A stretch of 34,582 nucleotides of DNA from Acetitomaculum ruminis DSM 5522 (GTDB lineage Bacteria > Bacillota > Clostridia > Lachnospirales > Lachnospiraceae). The position numbers and the translations under genes are program-made. The notes beneath the pieces are model-generated. The model was given only the letters and a program-made list of their open reading frames with translations. It was not told the DNA's origin and did no database searches. The stretch lies in the NCBI RefSeq assembly GCF_900112085.1, contig NZ_FOJY01000024.1, positions 1-34,582 of the forward strand, read 5' to 3'. This document shows, in pieces, positions 16,950 to 24,590 of this stretch; within the stretch, counting starts at the first letter, position 1, and every line of letters starts with the position of its first letter.

Positions 16950-17816
16950 ATGGCAGAAAATATTAATTACAAAGAATTAAAAGCAGGCGGATTTATGTCC
17001 CAGGTTCAAAAGGGCTACGGGTCATTAAGACTTGCGGTAATAGGGGGAAATCTTGATACAAAAGCATTAAAAGTTGTAGCAGAGGTAGCTGATAAATATG
17101 GAAATGGATATGTTCATATGACATCCCGTCAGGGAATAGAGATACCTTTTATAAATGTAAATGATCTTGCAGAAGTTAAAAAAGAACTGGAAAAAGGTGG
17201 AGTATCTGCCGGAGTATGTGGTCCAAGAGTAAGAACTATTACTGCATGTCAGGGTATAAAGGTATGTCCGTCAGGTTGTATAGATACCTATACTTTGGCT
17301 AAAGAGTTAAATGACAGATATTTTGGAAGGGAACTTCCTCACAAATTTAAATTTGGGGTAACAGGTTGCCAAAACAATTGCCTTAAGGCAGAGGAAAATG
17401 ATGTTGGAATTAAAGGTGGCATGACAGTTACATATAAGGAAGATGATTGTATTTCATGTGGAGTATGTATAAAGGCATGTCGTGAAAATGCTCTTAAAAT
17501 GGTGGATGACAAGGTGGAAATAGACCGGGATTTATGCACATATTGTGCAAGGTGCGTAAAGAGCTGCCCTACAGATGCCTGGGAAGGAGAAGCCGGATAT
17601 ATTGTATCTTTTGGAGGAACCTTTGGAAATAAAATTCATAAGGCAAAGGAATATCTTCCAATTATTCGCGATAAAGAAACTCTTTTTAAAGTAACAGATG
17701 CGGCAATTGATTATTTTGAGGCCAATGCAAATAAAAGTGAGCGTTTTCGTGCTACTTTAGAAAGAATTGGAGAAGAGGGCCTTAAAGAAGCACTTAATAA
17801 AGCCTATCAGGGATAA
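16950..17816 (+). CDS. Siroheme sulfite reductase, AsrC-like (Sir of the carrier pathway)
   Basis: 288 residues, about 40 shorter than AsrC at 6165-7151 but with the same order of motifs. The siroheme/[4Fe-4S] ligands are C100-x5-C106 and C140-x3-C144. The inserted ferredoxin domain has C167/C170/C173/C177 and C196/C199/C202/C206. The cluster-adjacent sequence VTGCQNNCLKAEENDVGI is typical of nitrite/sulfite reductases. No dedicated flavoprotein partner is encoded in the operon, so electrons must come from ferredoxin or from elsewhere. The placement between metY-like and the carrier genes implies it supplies sulfide to the carrier. Confidence 0.85.
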   Translation: MAENINYKELKAGGFMSQVQKGYGSLRLAVIGGNLDTKALKVVAEVADKYGNGYVHMTSRQGIEIPFINVNDLAEVKKELEKGGVSAGVCGPRVRTITACQGIKVCPSGCIDTYTLAKELNDRYFGRELPHKFKFGVTGCQNNCLKAEENDVGIKGGMTVTYKEDDCISCGVCIKACRENALKMVDDKVEIDRDLCTYCARCVKSCPTDAWEGEAGYIVSFGGTFGNKIHKAKEYLPIIRDKETLFKVTDAAIDYFEANANKSERFRATLERIGEEGLKEALNKAYQG

Positions 17817-17845
17817 AAATAAAAGAAACACAGGAGGTTATTATT

Positions 17846-18079
17846 ATGGAATTTGATGAAAGCGTAGATATTACGGATAAGGTGTGTCCATTAACTTTCG
17901 TCACAGCAAAAGTTGCAATTGAAGAGCTTGACGAAGGTCAGGTATTAGCAGTGCGTATGAATGATGGTGAACCTGTGCAAAATGTTCCCCGTTCTTTTAA
18001 AGAGGACGGACACCGTATTCTTAAGCTTCTTGATAATGAAGACGGTACCTATACATTATTTGTAAGAAAGGTGGAGTAA
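17846..18079 (+). CDS. TusA-family sulfurtransferase-like protein
   Basis: 77 residues with the TusA/SirA two-layer fold. The active Cys is C14 in KVCPLTFVTAK. TusA proteins carry persulfide sulfur on this Cys between sulfurtransferases. The usual CPxP motif reads CPLT here, losing the second Pro. The C-terminal strand (YTLFVRKVE) completes the domain. It lies 3 bases before the thioredoxin-like gene and inside the sulfur operon, where it may hand sulfur from Sir or another donor to the carrier or the activating enzyme. Confidence 0.8.
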   Translation: MEFDESVDITDKVCPLTFVTAKVAIEELDEGQVLAVRMNDGEPVQNVPRSFKEDGHRILKLLDNEDGTYTLFVRKVE

Positions 18080-18082
18080 GCT

Positions 18083-18400
18083 ATGGCTATCAGAATAAAT
18101 GTTGATAATTTTAATGAAAAAGTTTTGGAAAACAATCTTCTTGTATTAGTTGATTTTTATACAGACTCTTGCGTGGCATGCAAAAAAATTGCCCCTGAAC
18201 TTAGTGAAATTGAGGATAGTTATGAAGGTAAAATAAATGTTTTTAAAGTTAATACAAATTTTGATATTGAATTGGCAAGAAAATATAAGGTTTTATCAAA
18301 TCCTACCTTGATTTTATTTAAAAACGGACAGGATATAGGAAAACAAATTGGATATAAAAAATATAATGAAATATCAGACTGGATTGAAGAAAATATATAG
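18083..18400 (+). CDS. Thioredoxin-like protein with CVAC active site
   Basis: 105 residues, a complete thioredoxin fold with the cis-Pro loop (SNPTLILFKNG). The redox motif is SC30-VA-C33 instead of WCGPC: the Trp is replaced by Ser and the central GP by VA, which should change redox potential and partner choice. There is no signal peptide, so it is cytoplasmic. It sits between TusA and the ThiS-like carrier, suggesting it reduces persulfides or a disulfide in the Sir/TusA/carrier relay rather than serving as general thioredoxin. Confidence 0.85.
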   Translation: MAIRINVDNFNEKVLENNLLVLVDFYTDSCVACKKIAPELSEIEDSYEGKINVFKVNTNFDIELARKYKVLSNPTLILFKNGQDIGKQIGYKKYNEISDWIEENI

Positions 18401-18417
18401 TATGGAGGAAGAAAGAA

Positions 18418-18624
18418 ATGACAATAACAGTAGCTGGAGAAAAAAAAGAATATAAAGATGATTTAAAACTGACAGAATTAATTGAAATAGAAGAGGTTGA
18501 AACCCCACAGTATGTGACAGTTTCCATTAATGATGAGTTTATTTCTTTTGATGATAGAGAAACAACAGTATTAAAAGAAGGTGATTCGGTAGAATTTCTT
18601 TATTTCATGGGAGGCGGATGCTAA
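18418..18624 (+). CDS. ThiS/MoaD-like sulfur carrier (HcyS-like) ending Gly-Gly-Gly-Cys
   Basis: 68 residues with the ubiquitin-like beta-grasp pattern of ThiS/MoaD carriers. The tail reads FLYFMGGGC and then stop (TAA at 18622-18624). Carriers need a free C-terminal Gly for adenylation and thiocarboxylation, so the terminal Cys must be removed. In Wolinella HcyS, a terminal Ala after the glycines is removed by the JAMM enzyme HcyD; the JAMM gene at the end of this operon could do the same here. The RBS (GGAGG) is good and the stop overlaps the next start (TAATG). The alternative, a thiamine ThiS, is disfavoured because no thiG or thiH is nearby. Confidence 0.82.
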   Translation: MTITVAGEKKEYKDDLKLTELIEIEEVETPQYVTVSINDEFISFDDRETTVLKEGDSVEFLYFMGGGC

Positions 18625-19463
18625 TGGCAATGACAGATGAACAAATTGAGCGTTATAGCCGTCATATTATTCTTAAAGAAGTAGGTGCAAAAGGACAAAA
18701 GAAGTTATTAAATGCCAAAGTGCTTATTATTGGAGCAGGAGGATTAGGAGCACCGGCGGCAATGTATCTTGCAGCCGCAGGAGTTGGAACCATAGGTATA
18801 GCAGATGCGGATGAAGTAGATCTTTCAAACCTTCAAAGGCAGATTATACATGCCACATCTGATATAGGAAAGGCAAAAGTTAAATCAGCAAAAGAAACAA
18901 TGAATGCCATGAATCCGGATGTAAATGTAAAAACTTATCATTGCTTTGTTGATTCTACAAATATTAGAGAACTTATAAGAGAATATGATTTTATACTTGA
19001 TGGAACGGATAATTTCCCGGCAAAATTTTTGATAAATGACGCCTGCGTAATGGAAAAAAAGGCTTTTTGTCATGCGGGAATTATCAGATTTAAGGGTCAG
19101 CTTATGACTTATGTGCCAAATGAAGGTCCGTGCTATAGATGTGTATTTAAAAATCCACCCCCAAAGGATGCAGTGCCTACTTGTAAACAGGCAGGTGTAA
19201 TCGGTGCTATGGGAGGAGTCATTGGCTCTCTTATGGCTATGGAAGCTATTAAATATATTCTTGGTGTGGGAAAACTTCTTACAGGTTATCTTTTAACCTA
19301 TGATGCCATTGAGCAGGAGTTTAGGAAGGTAAAACTTCCAAAAGATAATTCTTCTTGCAAAGTATGCGGAAAAAATCCTACAATTACACAACTTATAGAT
19401 TATGAACAGGAAGTTTGCGAAGAAACAGCAGGCAGATTTGAGGTGAAAATTGAGAATTATTAG
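18624..19463 (+). CDS. E1-like ThiF/MoeB-family adenylyltransferase (HcyF-like)
   Basis: 279 residues. Rossmann motif GAGGLGAPAAMYLAAAGVG, the conserved Asp and Arg region (DADEVDLSNLQRQIIH), a CYRCVF and CKVC pair that forms the structural zinc site, and the DAVPTCKQAGVIGAMGG loop are all present. It adenylates the C-terminal Gly of the carrier and lets sulfide or a persulfide displace AMP to give the thiocarboxylate. The ATG at 18624 overlaps the carrier stop by one base and has GGGAGG at 9-base spacing; an in-frame ATG at 18618 is less well placed. No rhodanese domain is fused, fitting use of externally supplied sulfide. Confidence 0.88.
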   Translation: MAMTDEQIERYSRHIILKEVGAKGQKKLLNAKVLIIGAGGLGAPAAMYLAAAGVGTIGIADADEVDLSNLQRQIIHATSDIGKAKVKSAKETMNAMNPDVNVKTYHCFVDSTNIRELIREYDFILDGTDNFPAKFLINDACVMEKKAFCHAGIIRFKGQLMTYVPNEGPCYRCVFKNPPPKDAVPTCKQAGVIGAMGGVIGSLMAMEAIKYILGVGKLLTGYLLTYDAIEQEFRKVKLPKDNSSCKVCGKNPTITQLIDYEQEVCEETAGRFEVKIENY

Positions 19464-19884
19464 GATGGACTATAATTTATATGATGACCTTATAAATTAT
19501 GCAAAAGAACATCTTCCTGAGGAAGCCTGTGGTTTGTTGGCAGGAGAAGAAGAAAAGGATGGAACAAGGTTTATAAAAAAGATTTATTATCTTGAAAATA
19601 TAGATCATGCTTCTGACCATTTTTCTCTTGATGCAAAAGACCAGATGGAGGCTGTTAAAGACATGCGAAAGCTTGGATTAAAGCCTCTTGGAAATTGGCA
19701 TTCCCATCCCGAATCACCTTCTAGGCCATCGTTAGAAGATATAAAACTGGCTTATGACTCAAAGGCAAGTTATTTTATTCTTTCATTAATGGCCAAAAAT
19801 CCGGTGCTTAACAGCTACCATGTGGAAAATGAAATTTATGAAAAGGAAGATTTAAGAATTGTTTCCGGAGATTATTATTATTAA
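19450..19884 (+). CDS. JAMM/MPN+ metallopeptidase (HcyD/Mec-like)
   Basis: 144 residues from a TTG at 19450, with GAGGTGA at 19440-19446. An ATG at 19465 is the alternative and would remove five residues; its RBS is poor. The zinc motif is complete: Glu near residue 25 (PEEACG), H84-S-H86-P, S94 and D97. Such enzymes cut after the C-terminal Gly of beta-grasp carriers. Expected roles are to trim the terminal Cys of the HcyS-like carrier and to release homocysteine from the carrier-homocysteine adduct. It overlaps the activating-enzyme gene by 14 bases, is last in the operon, and its final codons form part of the terminator stem. Confidence 0.88.
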   Translation: MRIIRMDYNLYDDLINYAKEHLPEEACGLLAGEEEKDGTRFIKKIYYLENIDHASDHFSLDAKDQMEAVKDMRKLGLKPLGNWHSHPESPSRPSLEDIKLAYDSKASYFILSLMAKNPVLNSYHVENEIYEKEDLRIVSGDYYY

Positions 19885-19900
19885 TAATCTCCGGATTTTT
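19864..19900 (+). terminator. Operon terminator overlapping the JAMM gene end
   Basis: TCCGGAGATTATT (19864-19876) pairs perfectly with 19883-19895, followed by TTTTT. The left arm encodes the last residues (SGDYYY) of the peptidase. Confidence 0.9.
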
Positions 19901-20304
19901 ACTTGCTGTTTTTATTATAGAATCTTGGAATGGAATTTTACTGTATTATATAAAAATATTAATGTCAACTACAAAATTTTTAGAAATTTAATGATAATTT
20001 TAAGGAGGGTACTCCATTTTTCTTTTGGTGGAATTGACGGGCAAAAAAGGTTTATTTCAAAATTTTAGTGTAAATAGTAGAAAAGGAGATTTGGAATATT
20101 ATTTGTCCAATATTTTTAGAATAAAAGAAATATAATATGAGTTATTTGTGTCAAATATTACAATATGTGTGGTCAAATATCGCAAATTGTTGTGTTATTC
20201 AGAAAAATATAGTAATCTTAGTATAGTTTAAACGCAAGTAAAAAGTGGAGTGAGAATGTCCGCTTTGAGTTACTATTAATTATTTACACAGGAGGATGTC
20301 AGAA
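19885..20304. other. Intergenic region with repeated motifs upstream of lemA
   Basis: 420 bases. It contains three direct GTCMAATAT repeats (20105-20113, 20150-20158, 20172-20180), a 15-base palindrome TATTTGTGTCAAATA (20143-20157) and a hairpin at 20242-20266 related to the repeat at 25430. A 69-codon frame at 19859-20068 has no RBS and begins inside the peptidase gene; I do not regard it as a gene. Confidence 0.6.
20242..20266 (+). repeat. Degenerate copy of the GAATGTCCGCTTT hairpin repeat
   Basis: AAAGTGGA (20242-20249) pairs with TCCGCTTT (20259-20266, one G-U) around a 9-base loop ending GAATG. Stem and loop sizes match the copy at 25454-25476, and the strand GAATGTCCGCTTT is identical. 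Confidence 0.5.
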
Positions 20305-20856
20305 ATGGTGAAGTATATTGTGATAGGAGTAGTTGTACTTATCTTGTTATGGGTAATTGCATCTTATAACAAAATGGTGCGAAGCAAAAACAAGGTTGAA
20401 GAAGCTTTTTCAACCATGGATGTGTATCTAAAAAAGAGATTTGATTTGATTCCCAATTTGGTTGAAACAGTCAAAGGCTATGCAAAACATGAAAGTGAGA
20501 CTTTAGAAAAGGTTATTGCTGCCAGAAATGCAGCGAAAAATTCGCAAAATGTCCAGGAGCGTATCCAAAATGAAGCTGCATTAAGTGGGGCACTTCATAA
20601 CATTTTTGCCTTAGCTGAAAGCTATCCTGATTTAAAGGCAAATACAAACTTTTTAGATTTACAGGGACAGCTTTTGAAGGTGGAAGAAGATATTGCAAAT
20701 TCCAGAAAATTTTATAATGCTGTTGTACGAAATTTCAATAATGTAGTAATGAGCTTTCCAAGCAACATTATTGCAGGAATTTTCCATTTTGAAAAACAGC
20801 CGATGTTTGAAGTAGCAGATGCAGCAGAAAGAGAAAATGTGAAGGTGAGCTTCTAA
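20305..20856 (+). CDS. LemA-family membrane protein
   Basis: 183 residues: a single N-terminal membrane segment (about 2-22), then the conserved SYNKMVRSKNKVEEAFSTMD stretch and a helical cytoplasmic-type domain with RFDLIPNLVETVKGYAKHE, the LemA signature. Function is unresolved; LemA proteins often pair with a DUF2207 or TPM-domain protein, as here. The ATG at 20305 is chosen because the GGAGG at 20291-20295 touches an earlier ATG at 20296 and leaves correct spacing only for 20305. The stop overlaps the next start (TAATG), implying translational coupling. Confidence 0.92.
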   Translation: MVKYIVIGVVVLILLWVIASYNKMVRSKNKVEEAFSTMDVYLKKRFDLIPNLVETVKGYAKHESETLEKVIAARNAAKNSQNVQERIQNEAALSGALHNIFALAESYPDLKANTNFLDLQGQLLKVEEDIANSRKFYNAVVRNFNNVVMSFPSNIIAGIFHFEKQPMFEVADAAERENVKVSF

Positions 20857-22721
20857 TGAAAAAACAAAATAAACTTTTATTGATGATGGGACTGATTATA
20901 TGTCTTATCATGATTCCATTGGGGACATCCTATGCAGAAGAATATGATGATTCTAATCCGGATGATTATGTGACAAAAGAATTTAATGTGTCTGCTGTTT
21001 TTGATAAAGGACATACAGCCTCTATTACAGAGGAAATCAAGGTGGATTTTCGACAGTCCCACCATGGTATTACTAGAAATATTCCAAAAGCAACAGATAA
21101 TACTTATGAAATAAAAAATATTTCAGTAGATGGTTTTAAATATAAAATAGAAGAATCCGGCAACAATAAAGTGGTAAGAATTGGTGATGGCGATGTTTAT
21201 CTAACCGGTGATCAGACCTTTGTTTTACATTATCAGATTGAATATTATAAGGATGAAGAGGCCGAAGCAGATTTTCTTGCACAAAATATGCTTCCAACAG
21301 AATGGGAAACATCTATAAGATATTCAAGCTTATCATTAACCTTACCGGAGGATATTAACTGGTCTGATATGTATGTTTATGCCGGAAGCTACGGTGAGAG
21401 TGATACCGCAAGCTGGGGAGAGTATTTTGAGTCATGGGCTGATGATAAAACCATATATCTTGAAGGAGAAAATCTCCCTAAAGGTTATGGGGTTACTCTT
21501 AGAGATACTACACTTCCGGATGGATATTGGTCAGATGCCAGAAGTATGGCAGAAGCCCATAAGGGAAGCATATTAATAATATCCATAGTGGCAGTTCTTA
21601 CAGCTTTACTGACCTTGATTTTGTGGGTATTATATGGACGAGATGAAAAAATAATAGAAACTGTGGAATTTTACCCACCGGACAACTTAACTCCTGCTGA
21701 AGTCGGATATGCATTAGATGAAGCAATTGACGATTCAGAAATGATGAACATGATTTTTTATCTGGCCAACAAAGGTTATTTATCCATTGAGCAAGATAAG
21801 AAAAACTTCATTATAAAAAAGGAAAAAAATATCCAGGAAAGTGAGCCTAAATATGCCAAGACATTTATGAATGGCTTGTTTAAGAAAAAAAATACCGTAA
21901 ATACCAAAAATGTTTCTTCATCTTTTAGAACATCTCTTGATAATGCAAAAAAAGAAGTGAAAGAGGTTTATAATGAAAAATACGGAGAAGTATTTACGAC
22001 ATCATCTTCTTTAAGTCGTTTTGTATGTATTTTACTTGCTGCAATAAACATGTTGGTACTTACTATAGCGAATGATGGATTTGATGGAATATTTATGTGT
22101 ATATTGCCTGCCATACCTGCATTATTTGGATTCATATTTGCCTGGGATGGCTTTGACAACAGCATAAAAGGCGGAAAAGGCAAAGCAAAAGTAATTCTTG
22201 GTGTTTTAATGTATTTGTTTGGAATACTGGTATTAGCAGCTTTTTATTTCATATATCCGAATAATATACATGTTTACCTTTATATGATTGCTCAGGTAAT
22301 AGTATTCTTTTTCTCAATTATTATGCAAAAAAGATCCAGCACAAATGTTGAATTAATGGGAAAAATTCAGGGATTTCGCCGATTTATCAAAGAAGCGGAA
22401 TATGACAAAATTGTGGAATTAAGCAATGAAGAACCGGAATATTTCTATCATATATTACCTTATGCAGCTATATTAGGATTAGATACTACATGGACAAAAC
22501 ATTTTGAAAGAATAAATGTGCCACAGCCAAGCTGGTATCGTTCAGACGGTAGGGAATTTGTATATTCAACTGTCTGGTGCCATAGCATGATTCATTCCTG
22601 TACCAAATCGGCGGTTCCACCGACTCCATCTTCAGGAAGTTCAGGTGGTTACTCCGGTGGCTCATCCGGTGGAGGATTCTCCGGCGGTGGCGGAGGCGGA
22701 GGTGGCGGCGGAGCTTGGTAA
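20856..22721 (+). CDS. DUF2207-family predicted membrane protein
   Basis: 621 residues. A signal peptide or TM segment (about 7-27) leads to an extracellular DUF2207 beta domain (about 35-225, SITEEIKVDFRQSHHGITRNIP). A TM segment lies at about 240-262. A cytoplasmic part includes PPDNLTPAEVGYALD, common in this family, then two to four more TM segments (about 390-480) and a soluble region. The last 30 residues are a Gly/Ser-rich tail ending GGGGGAW, typical of DUF2207 and TPM-type proteins. Role unknown. Coupled to lemA by a one-base overlap. Confidence 0.88.
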   Translation: MKKQNKLLLMMGLIICLIMIPLGTSYAEEYDDSNPDDYVTKEFNVSAVFDKGHTASITEEIKVDFRQSHHGITRNIPKATDNTYEIKNISVDGFKYKIEESGNNKVVRIGDGDVYLTGDQTFVLHYQIEYYKDEEAEADFLAQNMLPTEWETSIRYSSLSLTLPEDINWSDMYVYAGSYGESDTASWGEYFESWADDKTIYLEGENLPKGYGVTLRDTTLPDGYWSDARSMAEAHKGSILIISIVAVLTALLTLILWVLYGRDEKIIETVEFYPPDNLTPAEVGYALDEAIDDSEMMNMIFYLANKGYLSIEQDKKNFIIKKEKNIQESEPKYAKTFMNGLFKKKNTVNTKNVSSSFRTSLDNAKKEVKEVYNEKYGEVFTTSSSLSRFVCILLAAINMLVLTIANDGFDGIFMCILPAIPALFGFIFAWDGFDNSIKGGKGKAKVILGVLMYLFGILVLAAFYFIYPNNIHVYLYMIAQVIVFFFSIIMQKRSSTNVELMGKIQGFRRFIKEAEYDKIVELSNEEPEYFYHILPYAAILGLDTTWTKHFERINVPQPSWYRSDGREFVYSTVWCHSMIHSCTKSAVPPTPSSGSSGGYSGGSSGGGFSGGGGGGGGGGAW

Positions 22722-23005
22722 GCCGCAGCCAATTCCATAATTGGTACTGAAAAATCAAGGCAGATACAGTTGCTTTACTCTGCCTTGAAATTCCCCAGTG
22801 TGTTTTGTTTTGCTACGGGGATTATTGGAATGATTATTATGTTTATCTGTGCATTTATAATTGATAAGCATGATGTAAAGGGAAGTTAAGTGATTTTTCA
22901 TGAGTATTCACAAAGAAGAGATAGAATTGTATAATATTTTTTGAAGTTTAAGATATTTTGTTAAACTTTAAAAAATACATTTAGGATAATAAAGAGGAAA
23001 ATATT
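22722..23005. other. Intergenic region with inverted repeat and short coding-like remnant
   Basis: An inverted repeat TCAAGGCAGA (22755-22764) with TCTGCCTTGA (22779-22788) probably ends the lemA operon, though no T-run follows directly. Around 22830-22889 a short hydrophobic frame (GMIIMFICAFIIDKHDVKGS) lacks an RBS and may be a remnant. The rest is AT-rich leader of the next gene. Confidence 0.5.
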
Positions 23006-24568
23006 ATGGGAATGAAATTATGTAACATGAATATTTATAATCCGGACAAAAAGGAATACAAGGTTCCGGCAGGATATTCAATATATAATATTGCTGATGG
23101 ATGGGATACTATTTTAGAAGACGAAGCCGAATTTGATTTTGATGCCATGGCGAAGATTGGAAAAAAACTTTCAAAAGAATTAGCCTTACCTGTTGTTACG
23201 GTAATGTATTTTGATGATGATATTTTTGAATTATATGTAACTAAAGAGGGAAAAAAAGTCGCATATCACGATGTTAGAATTGGAAATCATTTCACAAAGA
23301 AAATAGCAGTTCTTGTAGAAACATTAAGGCTTGATGAAAAGGATGCAAAGGCTTTTAGATATATATTAAAAAGTGATTTGGACCCGGAAGAATCAATTTT
23401 TAAGCTAAGTGCAATCTGCCAGTTACCTTTTTATATTGACAGTTTTATCTATCAGCATTCTAATGGAAACATTATTCCGGACAAGGAAGAAGTTCTAGAA
23501 GAAATTAAAAAGGAAAAAAAGAGAAATAAAATAACCGCCACTAAGCCGGAGTTATTGGAGGAATTTCCGGGGGATGTAGTAGAATATTATACTTCTAAAT
23601 CTAAAAGTGATGACTATCCTGGAATTATAAGAACTGTTGAGCCTTTAAAAGACGGCATTGATTATGGAAAAGTAAATTGCTATCAGGTGGCAGAGGGGAA
23701 TAATCCTTATTTAAGAAAGGTGTATGAATATTATATTCCAATTTCAAAGCTTACAGGACAACCAAAGGATACAAATATTTGTATATATCAATTTCGAGAA
23801 GATCAACTGGATTTTATGGAACCGCCTTGTATGTGTTATTACTCTACTAATGACCTGGAAGAAATCAAGAAAATCGGTGATTTAGGCATAATACCAGAGG
23901 AAAGACTAAAAAGACTTCCCTTTGATTTTAACAACCTTGACACAGTATCAGTAAAAGATTTTCCTCAAGAGCCAAATTTTGAGCTGGAAAAGGAGAGTGA
24001 GTCTTGTGAAAATACACATTTTTTTACTCTTCCCAGAAACCTTGAAATAAATGAAGGCTTTATTTTAAGGGTGAGTGAATATACACAATACAAAAAACAG
24101 GATATTTGCAAATTCCTTCGTTTTGACTTTTGGAATGAAAATAAAGAATACTTAAGAACTGTATTGATTCCGGTAGATTTCAATTATTATTTTACATTTG
24201 CGGAAGCAGAGTACACATATTTACCAGAAAGGGATGTGGTAGTTTATGGTGAATATATATTCGATTTAAAAAATCTAACAATTACTCAAAATGATAAATT
24301 ACCAAAGACAAGCTCTTTTATAAGAAAGCGTATTGTTAATGGAAAAAAACTTTTGATAATTGGAACCAGCAGATATATTCACATTTATGATTATAATTTT
24401 AAACGCTTGCGTTCATATAGCGTAACCGGATGTTATATTGATTTCTTTTTTGACGATAAGGACAATATGTATGTAATTACCAGTTCAATTCTTCATGGTG
24501 CCAATGACCGGGGAATGATTGCAAAGGACAGGGTAAGGTTGTATAAATTAGCACTGGCAGATATATAA
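23006..24568 (+). CDS. Uncharacterised 520-residue protein, possible C-terminal beta-propeller-like part
   Basis: I do not recognise a family. No signal peptide or membrane segment is visible, so it is predicted cytoplasmic. The N-terminal half (about 1-200) is mixed alpha/beta and acidic, with a Lys/Glu-rich helix at about 160-180 (EEVLEEIKKEKKRNKITATK). The C-terminal part (about 320-520) consists of beta-strand-rich segments of WD/kelch-like spacing (DVVVYGEYIFDLKNLTI, KKLLIIGTSRYIHIYDYNFK, DKDNMYVITSSILHG), suggesting propeller blades. RBS AGAGGAAAA. The next gene follows after 22 bases in the same direction, so they are probably co-transcribed. Confidence 0.75.
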   Translation: MGMKLCNMNIYNPDKKEYKVPAGYSIYNIADGWDTILEDEAEFDFDAMAKIGKKLSKELALPVVTVMYFDDDIFELYVTKEGKKVAYHDVRIGNHFTKKIAVLVETLRLDEKDAKAFRYILKSDLDPEESIFKLSAICQLPFYIDSFIYQHSNGNIIPDKEEVLEEIKKEKKRNKITATKPELLEEFPGDVVEYYTSKSKSDDYPGIIRTVEPLKDGIDYGKVNCYQVAEGNNPYLRKVYEYYIPISKLTGQPKDTNICIYQFREDQLDFMEPPCMCYYSTNDLEEIKKIGDLGIIPEERLKRLPFDFNNLDTVSVKDFPQEPNFELEKESESCENTHFFTLPRNLEINEGFILRVSEYTQYKKQDICKFLRFDFWNENKEYLRTVLIPVDFNYYFTFAEAEYTYLPERDVVVYGEYIFDLKNLTITQNDKLPKTSSFIRKRIVNGKKLLIIGTSRYIHIYDYNFKRLRSYSVTGCYIDFFFDDKDNMYVITSSILHGANDRGMIAKDRVRLYKLALADI

Positions 24569-24590
24569 AAAGGTCAGCGAAAGGAAAAAA

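Noticed and set aside
18418-19463. Thiamine thiS-thiF or molybdopterin moaD-moeB genes
   Set aside because: No thiG, thiH or moa/moe partners; Sir, MetY-like and JAMM genes in the same operon point to homocysteine synthesis.
19859-20068. 69-codon frame after the sulfur operon
   Set aside because: It starts inside the terminator stem of the peptidase gene, lacks an RBS and shows no family resemblance.
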